Origin: Spirochaetia bacterium
GTDB lineage: Bacteria; Spirochaetota; UBA12135
Reading direction: 5' to 3'
Assembly (NCBI GenBank): GCA_003497555.1
Contig: DNNS01000563.1
Location: 1-7,363, forward strand
DNA: 7,363 nucleotides
The notes below the pieces were generated by a model. It was not told where the DNA came from and did no database searches. It saw only the letters and a program-made list of their open reading frames with translations. Positions 1-5,702 of this stretch are shown in pieces. The position numbers were made by a program, and so were the translations under genes. The stretch's first letter is position 1. Every line of letters starts with the position of its first letter.

Positions 1-410
1 AGATACGGCAGGCCTGTAAAATTGGAAAGGAGATTTGCACAAGGAAGCATAAGCGACGATACAATAATGTCGCCCAGTACGGTTTCGCCTCCCCTGCTGT
101 CTATGATAATTACAGCGGAAAAAGAACGAATTTTTTTTACAATACCCGAAGGAATTTCCCGGCAGTCAAATACAACCGCTGACGGACTGTATTCAGCTGC
201 CATTTTACATGCCTGATCCCAGTTTGCCGCCTGAAAATCACTGTAATATTCAGGTTTTTTTCCGGGTTTAAGCAGCAGCAGTACGGCGCATTCCCCGCTG
301 CCGGCTGCAAAGCGTCTGCTTCTAATAAAATGCCCGGAACCGTAGCGGCCGCCGTATCCGGTAATAAACAGAATTTTATTCCCGGAACAATTTAAACTTT
401 TCATTTTCAT
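1..410 (-). CDS. PseG/SpsG-like sugar-nucleotide hydrolase or glycosyltransferase (3' part outside window)
   Basis: The N-terminal 136 codons lie in the window; the gene continues past the left edge. The product opens with a beta strand and glycine-rich loop (residues 12-30, NKILFITGYGG followed by GSGHFIR), matching the GxGHxxR signature of the PseG/SpsG family, where the His (here H27) is catalytic in PseG. A second Rossmann-type strand ends in IIIDSRGGE (residues 101-109), where family members carry a similar acidic strand end. Known PseG enzymes hydrolyse UDP from a nucleotide-linked trideoxy sugar during pseudaminic acid synthesis; relatives share the GT-B fold and may be glycosyltransferases. 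No signal peptide is seen, so it is probably cytoplasmic. The start ATG at 410 is followed by a second ATG at 404, and neither has a clear Shine-Dalgarno. The gene starts 35 bp inside the AsmA-like gene, which suggests translational coupling. The family is fairly likely; the substrate is unknown. Confidence 0.62.
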   Translation of the reverse strand, partial: MKMKSLNCSGNKILFITGYGGRYGSGHFIRSRRFAAGSGECAVLLLLKPGKKPEYYSDFQAANWDQACKMAAEYSPSAVVFDCREIPSGIVKKIRSFSAVIIIDSRGGETVLGDIIVSSLMLPCANLLSNFTGLPY

Positions 411-2258
411 AGCGCGGATACAATGTAATTATGTTGAATTCACCCTGCCTCCGGAAAAGAGGATAAACCGGGTTGGCGATATAGGTATTTTTAAAATCAT
501 CGCTGATTGACAAATCAGCCCTGAATCGAAAATTGCTTCGGGATGAATATTCCCCGGATAAACCGGCTTTATAACTCTGGGTAATAAATTCGGCGTTTTC
601 AATAATTAATTTATTATGTATCCAGGCTACCTCCGCCCTGATAAAATTAAAAAAATCTTCCGCGCTTTTATTACCGATAATTTTCCAGATATTTTTTTGT
701 AAAAAATAATCAGTCAGCAGCACATTGGTAAAAAAAAGACGTGTACGCAGTTCGGGTCCCGGATATCCTGAAAAATCAAATTTTCCGGATAATTTTCCTT
801 CCGCCCGGCATTCCGGATTGATTTTTAATTCAGGCAGCAGCGGTATAATTTCGCCAAGATTCAGATTGCTGAAAATTCCGGAAGCCTGCATACCGGAACC
901 CGCCAGCAGACTGCCGTGCCAGCAGATCTTGCCGCCGGCCATAGCGGATAATGCATTGGTTAAAAATAAATTTTTATCGCGATAGAATACTTCAAGTCTG
1001 TTTACCGCAAGAGTTCGTCCGTTAATTATATATTCGGAATTGGAAACTACAGCTGTGGCGGTAATCTGCAGCGCAGGCGTTTTTTTGTTTTCAAGATTCC
1101 AGAGTTCATGATAGATATGACTATCATTAATAAACAGATAAAATACACCAGGATGATTATACTGCATACTGATTTTTGCGTGATTTTTCCCGGCTATGGC
1201 GTATGCGGACTCCATATTTATGGAATTTCCCGAAAGGTGAAATTGCGCTGACGGAATTTCCGTATTTTCAGTCAAAAACGGAATCTGCAGAGCAGTATTT
1301 TCCGCATATACACGGCCGGAAAAAACTTTATTTCTGAATGCGCCTCTGAATTCAGCCAGCGAACAGGAAACCGGAGCGGACTTAATATCCGATAAATAGA
1401 TTATCATTTTATCAAGACCGGAAAAATTTTTTTCCCAATCTGCGGTCAGATTAATTTTTGCCTGCGCCCGGCCTTGGCAATGAGCCGTAATTGAAATTTT
1501 TTTTTCGTCAAACTTAGCCTGTCCGCCGCAAGCCAGCGCATAATCGGATATTCCCCGGTTTTTTACTGGGAATATCTTCAGATCAAATACGCCAATATCA
1601 ATCTGCGCTCCGGAGTAATTGCCCTGGGCGGCAAGAAAAACATGAAAGCCGGGTAAAATTTCTTTTTCCGCCTGGGAGGAAATACTGAACTGCCGGTTAG
1701 GCAGAGAACCTTTTATTTCCGTACCGATTCCCCCTAATTTGATATTACCGGTATAAAAATTTAAATCAGTTTCACCGCTGAAGATTATTGTTAGCCGGTT
1801 ATAATCCAGAATACAGTTTTCAAGTTTGATGCGTTCGATGCCCCGTATTAAAAAAGATAACAGACCGGGATAACTCCGGCTTCCTGAAGCAAGCGGACTT
1901 TGGACCGGTTTAAAGACCATATTTTTTTCCAGTTTAAGCGTCATGCCTGTCATGGTAATCTGCGGTTTGGCAGCCTGGATGGTAATTTTATTTTTACTGT
2001 CAAAAAAATCTATGGTGTAACCGAATTTCAGAGATCGGGCCGAAGCGATTTTTTTCTGCGCCTTTAAAACCTGAACATCATTAAAAACAGCTCCATGCAG
2101 AGGATGAAATGAAAATTTTTTATAAGTGAAACCGTAACCCCAGCGTTTTTGAAGCGCCTGATTCAGAAAACCGTATACGGTTTTTTCATCGATAATAATT
2201 ATGCAAATGATAAAAAAAAAAACACGGCTGCTGACAGCAGGATGGCAAACTTTTTCAT
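376..2258 (-). CDS. AsmA-like membrane-anchored envelope protein, reading frame broken by an 11-T run near the N-terminus
   Basis: The long uninterrupted frame runs to the TAA at 378-376. Its first internal ATG is at 1953 (525 aa), but that start lacks any membrane anchor. In the same frame, codons upstream of 1953 remain open and AsmA-like back to about 2211. Sequence such as FHPLHGAVFNDVQVLKAQKK followed by IASARSLKFGYTIDFF is the usual conserved N-terminal region. Further upstream, the ATG at 2258 (TAATG, overlapping the stop of the preceding gene) encodes MKKFAILLSAAVFFF. With one extra T in the run at 2222-2212 this would join in frame to IICIIIIDEK, forming an ideal N-terminal transmembrane helix and a protein of about 627 aa. 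The C-terminal half has the beta-rich AsmA/TamB-like pattern (LSAMAGGKICWHG, FSNLNLGEIIPLL, GKLSGKFDFSGYPG). The family sits in the inner membrane with a periplasmic body and is linked to outer-membrane assembly or lipid transport. As read, translation from 2258 stops after 19 residues at TAA 2201-2199. Confidence 0.72.
2167..2184. repeat. Perfect 18-bp palindrome within the AsmA-like coding sequence
   Basis: AAAACCGTATACGGTTTT equals its own reverse complement. It encodes part of EKTVYGF on the minus strand. As RNA it could fold into a 7-bp stem with a UAUA loop. On the plus strand it is followed by two more T (six T in total, 2181-2186), giving a terminator-like look, but no plus-strand gene ends here. 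It lies 27 nt downstream of the frame-breaking T run. Confidence 0.6.
2212..2222 (-). repeat. 11-T homopolymer run (minus strand) at the frame break of the AsmA-like gene
   Basis: Eleven consecutive A on the plus strand are 11 T in the coding strand. Directly before the run is the frame of the coupled ATG (GCC GTG, residues AV); directly after it is ATC ATT TGC in the AsmA body frame. Nine or twelve T would put both in one frame as FFF or FFFF inside a hydrophobic helix; eleven does not. Such runs slip readily during replication and transcription, and are also error-prone in sequencing. Confidence 0.9.
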
Positions 2259-3472
2259 TATGCTTTCAGTTTGGCAGCCTGCCGTTTGTCGTCAAGTATC
2301 TGCATTTTCTGATAAAACTGTACCTGTTTGCTGATATCTTCAATGTCTTCACAGTAAATTTTATCATTGCGTATTGAAATTTTGGGATTTTTCAGAAGAT
2401 CATGAATTATTTGATTTCCGTTAAGATCATCGAGCCCTAAAAATTTAATAATTTCCTTAGCTCCGAAGCCGAACATATGAGCTTTTTTGGGTTCGGTTTT
2501 GATATGATTCTTCTGCAGATCGAGCAGAAGGAAATCAAACGCCCTGGCTATGGGTTTACCTAACAGAAGATTGCCAAGCTGTCTGTAAACCGTCCATACG
2601 CGTTCGCTTAAAAGCTGAATCAGTCGTGTGGAAAGCTGGGGGTTTTGTATGACAATTTTATTAAAGTTTTCGCGGTTAACTGCCATCAGCTGGCATTCGC
2701 CGAAAGCGATAGCCGAAGCATTGCGGGGTTTGTTTTCCAGCAGGGCCATTTCTCCGAAAATATCCCCGGGATTAAGAACAGCAATTAAAATTTCCTGCTC
2801 ATTGATAATCTTGGTGATTTTAATTTTTCCGGTCTGAATGATAAAGAGCTCGTGCCCGGGTTCATTTTCACAAAAAAGCATTTCCCCGTCTTTAATTGTA
2901 CGGCTAAAACCGCTTTGTACCTGCTGGGGCGCTGCAGTAATGCTTACCAGTTTTTCCTTGGCAGCCTGAATGTTTGCTCCCTGGGGATTAAGGGCAAGAT
3001 ACTGCCCGAATACGTAGGATGCAATTGTATGATTATTCTGTTTGTAATAATATTCGGCAATACGGAAAAGGTTTTCCGGGTCACCTTCTACATGCTGGGT
3101 TTTTAAGGTGCGTTTGGTCAGTTCACCGTCATAAAAACGCAGTTTCTGCGAAAACGACATGATGATCTTTAAGGCCAGCGGAGTATTTTTCTGAATCAGC
3201 AGACCGAACTGGTTTTTTTTTACCGCAATTAACGAAACCTGGCTGGCAGCTACGGCCGATTCCTCGCGCGGATGTCCGGTCATGGCTCCTATTACTCCGA
3301 AAAAATCTCCGGGATTTATGACTTTGTTGCCTTCACCGGCAACTGCAACTTCACGCAGGGTTTTAACCTGCCCGGTTCTGATTATAAAAAAATAATCGCT
3401 GTCAACTTTACCTTCAACCATGATATAGGAGCCGGCATTGAAATTGGCAAGTGCGAGCTGAACATCGCTCAT
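2258..3472 (-). CDS. Regulator with two cyclic-nucleotide-binding domains and a winged-helix-like C-terminus
   Basis: The 404-aa product has two Crp-type beta-roll domains, at about residues 8-110 and 188-300. The second has a canonical phosphate-binding cassette, FGEMALLENKPRNASA (239-254), with Glu241 and Arg250 placed to hold the ribose and cyclic phosphate. The first has FFGVIGAMTGHPREESA (57-73), with Val in place of the Glu, so it may not bind nucleotide. Between them, residues 131-175 (DPENLFRIAEYYYKQ... QYLALNP) look like one TPR-type helical hairpin. The C-terminus (about 306-382) has a Crp-like helix-turn-helix/wing pattern (KEIIKFLGLDDL, then IHDLLKNPKISIRNDKIYC), much diverged, so DNA binding is possible but unproven. 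There is no membrane segment. The start ATG at 3472 has GGGGAG about 12 nt upstream. The gene follows glyA by 34 bp and its stop overlaps the next ATG. Ligand (cAMP, cGMP or other) is not determinable here. Confidence 0.85.
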   Translation of the reverse strand: MSDVQLALANFNAGSYIMVEGKVDSDYFFIIRTGQVKTLREVAVAGEGNKVINPGDFFGVIGAMTGHPREESAVAASQVSLIAVKKNQFGLLIQKNTPLALKIIMSFSQKLRFYDGELTKRTLKTQHVEGDPENLFRIAEYYYKQNNHTIASYVFGQYLALNPQGANIQAAKEKLVSITAAPQQVQSGFSRTIKDGEMLFCENEPGHELFIIQTGKIKITKIINEQEILIAVLNPGDIFGEMALLENKPRNASAIAFGECQLMAVNRENFNKIVIQNPQLSTRLIQLLSERVWTVYRQLGNLLLGKPIARAFDFLLLDLQKNHIKTEPKKAHMFGFGAKEIIKFLGLDDLNGNQIIHDLLKNPKISIRNDKIYCEDIEDISKQVQFYQKMQILDDKRQAAKLKA

Positions 3473-3506
3473 TATAAATTTTTACTCCCCGCGGTTAATA
3501 ATGCGT

Positions 3507-4748
3507 TCAGGCATAAAGTGGAAATTTCTGGCATAATTTTCGTATATTATTTTTAATACTTTCAAGGGCTGAATCGTTATTTTTATTTTCAATGGCGCTT
3601 GTTATATTATCGGCTATTATTGACATTTCCGGTTCTTTCATGCCGCGGGTGGTTACAGTAGGAGTACCGATTCTGATGCCGCTGGTGACAAAGGGCGAGG
3701 CAGGATCAAACGGGATGGTATTTTTATTTACTGTGATCATGGCTTTTTCCAGGGCAGTCTGGGCTTCTTTGCCGGTAGTGTTTTTATTCCGCAAATCCAC
3801 GAGCATCAGATGATTGTCTGTTCCCCCGCTGATCAGGTTGAAACCGCGTTCGGATAAAGCCCGGGCCAGACTGGCGGCATTGGATTTTACCTGTTTTTGA
3901 TAATTGCGGAAATCATCGCCCAATGCTTCTTTAAGGCAAACAGCCTTGCCGGCTATTATATGCATCAGCGGCCCGCCCTGGATTCCGGGAAAAATAAATT
4001 TATCGATTTCTTTAGCGTACTTGGATTTGCATAATATCATGCCCCCCCTGGGGCCGCGGAGGGTTTTGTGTGTTGTGGTAGTAACAAAGTCCGCATAGGG
4101 CACAGGAGATTCATGGAGTCCGGCTGCGACTAAACCGGCAATGTGAGCCATGTCGACCATAAGCATGGCGCCGCAGCCTGCTGCGATTTCGGAAAAAGCC
4201 CTGAAATCAAGAGCGCGCGGATAGGCGCTGGCTCCGGCAACTATCATTTTAGGTTTGAATTCACGGGCGGTTTCTTCAAGCTTTTTATAATCGATACGGC
4301 CAGTTGCCGGATCAACTCCGTAAAACCTGATATTAAAAAATATTCCCGAGAAATTTACCGGCGAACCGTGCGTTAAATGCCCGCCGTGGGATAGATCCAT
4401 ACCTAAAATTTTATCCTGGGGTTTAAGGCAGGAAAAATATACTGCCATATTAGCCTGGCTTCCGGAGTGCGGCTGAACATTAACGTGTTCGGCCTGAAAT
4501 AATTCCCGGGCGCGTTTTATTGCCAAGGCTTCGGCTTCATCAACAAACTCGCATCCGCCGTAATATCGTTTACCGGGATATCCTTCTGCGTATTTATTGG
4601 TTAATACCGAGCCGCAGGCTTCCATTACTGCCCGGCTGACAGCGTTTTCCGAAGCGATTAATTCGAGATTGTACTGCTGTCTTTCAAGTTCTTTATTGAT
4701 TACCGAGTAGATGTCAGGATCTGTTTGTTTTAGACTGGAATTTATCAT
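3507..4748 (-). CDS. glyA: Serine hydroxymethyltransferase
   Basis: This is a full-length, 413-aa PLP enzyme that interconverts serine and glycine while loading tetrahydrofolate with a one-carbon unit; it is cytosolic and typically dimeric. Hallmarks are all present: [12 protein letters not shown] (27-38), [15 protein letters not shown] (51-65), [12 protein letters not shown] (89-100), the PLP-binding Asp/His pair in [13 protein letters not shown] (198-210), the Schiff-base lysine K228 in [14 protein letters not shown] (223-236), and the substrate-binding Arg in SGIRIGTP near the C-terminus. Length and the ending LCQKFPLYA agree with bacterial GlyA. The start ATG at 4748 is preceded by a purine-rich GGGCGGAA about 5 nt upstream and a promoter about 30-55 bp upstream, so glyA is the first gene of the minus-strand unit. 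Nothing is missing or broken. Confidence 0.97.
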   Translation of the reverse strand: MINSSLKQTDPDIYSVINKELERQQYNLELIASENAVSRAVMEACGSVLTNKYAEGYPGKRYYGGCEFVDEAEALAIKRARELFQAEHVNVQPHSGSQANMAVYFSCLKPQDKILGMDLSHGGHLTHGSPVNFSGIFFNIRFYGVDPATGRIDYKKLEETAREFKPKMIVAGASAYPRALDFRAFSEIAAGCGAMLMVDMAHIAGLVAAGLHESPVPYADFVTTTTHKTLRGPRGGMILCKSKYAKEIDKFIFPGIQGGPLMHIIAGKAVCLKEALGDDFRNYQKQVKSNAASLARALSERGFNLISGGTDNHLMLVDLRNKNTTGKEAQTALEKAMITVNKNTIPFDPASPFVTSGIRIGTPTVTTRGMKEPEMSIIADNITSAIENKNNDSALESIKNNIRKLCQKFPLYA

Positions 4749-4774
4749 GAAGTTTCCGCCCTGTTTTTGATTTC

Positions 4775-4803
4775 ATTATATTCTTAAAAAGAAAAATCTG
4801 CAA
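4775..4803 (-). promoter_or_regulatory. Sigma70-type promoter of glyA
   Basis: On the minus strand a perfect TATAAT (-10, 4780-4775) lies 17 bp downstream of TTGCAG (4803-4798), which matches only the TTG half of the consensus -35. Transcription would start near 4768, giving a leader of about 20 nt before the glyA ATG. Because no other convincing promoter is seen in the short downstream gaps, it probably drives the whole glyA-regulator-AsmA-like-PseG-like unit. Confidence 0.6.
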
Positions 4804-4816
4804 TTATTCTTATTGC

Positions 4817-4862
4817 CTCACAAATTCCCACTTCAAAAAAGTGACAAGTGGGAATTTGTGAG
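4817..4862. repeat. Perfect 17-bp inverted repeat with 12-nt loop
   Basis: The left arm CTCACAAATTCCCACTT (4817-4833) and right arm AAGTGGGAATTTGTGAG (4846-4862) are exact reverse complements around a 12-nt loop. The loop contains a second AAGTG, so the inner stem could pair in two registers. No T run follows the stem on either strand, so it is not a standard intrinsic terminator. It sits just upstream of the glyA -35 element. It could be an extragenic palindromic repeat, a short non-autonomous element, or a regulatory or boundary structure; one copy only is visible in this window. Confidence 0.85.
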
Positions 4863-5067
4863 ATAAATATTTCGTATCCACTCAGATTATAAAATTAAAT
4901 GAAAAAAAAAATCTGAGTTTATACATTAAAGTTACTGCTGTGTATATGAAAAAAATCAGAAAATAGTCTTTTAAAGCACCTTGGATTTGCTTGCCTTTCA
5001 GTAATAATAAGCTTTAAAACAGTCTATGCCATGTTGAAAGCTCTATTTGCCGGCATCATCATAAATT
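4863..5067. other. Intergenic spacer without a recognisable gene
   Basis: This AT-rich stretch lies between the large inverted repeat and the end of the minus-strand remnant. I see no coding region or tRNA in it. It contains a 9-bp inverted repeat (listed separately) and a weak minus-strand hairpin made by AGCTTT (5010-5015) and AAAGCT (5037-5042) plus a few inner pairs. That hairpin could be a degenerate terminator for the remnant gene, but it is followed only by TTATTATTA rather than a T run. Confidence 0.5.
4880..4918. repeat. 9-bp inverted repeat enclosing a 10-A run
   Basis: ACTCAGATT (4880-4888) is the exact reverse complement of AATCTGAGT (4910-4918), with a 21-nt AT-rich loop that includes most of a run of ten A (4902-4911). 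The homopolymer is inside and beside the loop rather than after the stem, which argues against an intrinsic terminator. Function is unknown. Confidence 0.5.
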
Positions 5068-5640
5068 CTAAAATTCAACCCAGTACCAGGGTGAATTTTC
5101 CGTACCGAGCGGAATTACAATATTCTGCATTTTATCGCCGGCCTTACTCTGCACTCCGTTAATATTTTTCAGACTTCCGTCAGTCATAACTGCGGCAACG
5201 CGCGGAATATTATTATGAGCTGAAGTAAAAACCAGTTCGCCTCGTATTCTTTTTAACAGTACCGGAGCTGTACCAACTTCCCGGACAAGCTTTCCCTGTA
5301 AGTGAGCAGGGCCGCTGTTTCTGATTTCCGATATCATACCTGTATTGCGGAAAGAGCTGACTGTTGTCAGCAATATGCTTTTTGACATGGAAAGTGTCAT
5401 ATCGTCAAGCGCTATGGCGGTTATGGCTCCGTGCTGATCAAAAGCAGCGCTGATATTATCAAGCTGTACCCTGACTTTATCGAGCCTTCCGGCCGCAGCC
5501 TGATATTTCGGAGTATTTATTGTAAGCAGCGCTTTTTCTTTTTCCCCATACGCCCAGATAATTTCCCCGGTAACGGATCTGTACACACCCGGAGGAATAA
5601 CCGGCGCGGGTGATGATGTTATTTTTTCATCAAACAGTTT
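5068..5640 (-). pseudogene. Truncated remnant: C-terminal domain of a large glycoside-hydrolase-type protein
   Basis: An open frame runs from 5700 down to TAG at 5070-5068. The only usual start codon in it is GTG at 5586 (172 aa), with no Shine-Dalgarno. Family-like sequence extends upstream of that GTG (PAPVIPPGVYRSVTGEIIW), so the GTG is unlikely to be an original start; similarity seems to fade near 5640 in AT-rich DNA. The pattern YRSxTGEIxW, LLTINTPKYQAAAG (20-33), ILLTTVSSFRNTGM (71-84) and GTAPVLLKRIRGEL (105-118) matches, from memory, the C-terminal beta-domain of large carbohydrate-active proteins in PVC-group and some other bacteria. The catalytic part is absent. No signal peptide, membrane segment or catalytic residues are seen. 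It points away from the plus-strand hydrolase at 5703. The most likely reading is a gene remnant; a short functional accessory protein is less likely. Confidence 0.6.
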
Positions 5641-5660
5641 TTTTCGAATTTTATAAAAAA

Positions 5661-5695
5661 TTTCTTTTATGATATATTTTATATTATAAAAGAGA
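5661..5695. promoter_or_regulatory. AT-rich hairpin or operator-like inverted repeat upstream of the dual hydrolase
   Basis: Positions 5663-5676 (TCTTTTATGATATA) pair with 5680-5693 (TATATTATAAAAGA) over 14 positions with a single G-T wobble and a TTT loop; 5661-5662 and 5694-5695 add one wobble and one more pair. It ends 7 bp before the ATG at 5703, where a promoter or ribosome-binding region should be. It could be an operator or an mRNA structure affecting initiation. The high AT content raises the chance of a fortuitous match. Confidence 0.4.
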
Positions 5696-5702
5696 CACTG
5701 TT

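Noticed and set aside
725..985. Plus-strand open frame of 86 codons inside the AsmA-like gene
   Set aside because: It lies antisense to a well-supported coding frame, has no Shine-Dalgarno and no recognisable protein character.
376..1953. Taking the ATG at 1953 as the true start of the AsmA-like gene (525 aa)
   Set aside because: The same frame stays open and AsmA-like upstream to about 2211, and the product would lack the membrane anchor; a frame break at the T run explains the data better.
1966..2972. TGGCAGCCTG occurring near 1969, 2272 and 2960 as a possible dispersed repeat
   Set aside because: Each copy encodes QAA(K) in the minus-strand genes with the same codons and has unrelated flanks; coincidence of codon use is sufficient.
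4817..4862. Intrinsic terminator or CRP-type operator
   Set aside because: No T run follows the stem on either strand. The TCACA and TGTGA blocks are in the wrong order and too far apart for a CRP site, despite the downstream cyclic-nucleotide-binding gene.
4817..4918. CRISPR array or tandem repeats in the spacer
   Set aside because: The two repeat structures are inverted and unrelated to each other; there are no regularly spaced direct repeats.
5010..5042. Intrinsic terminator for the minus-strand remnant gene
   Set aside because: The stem is six pairs plus a few interrupted ones with a long loop, followed by TTATTATTA and not a T run; kept only as a remark on the spacer.
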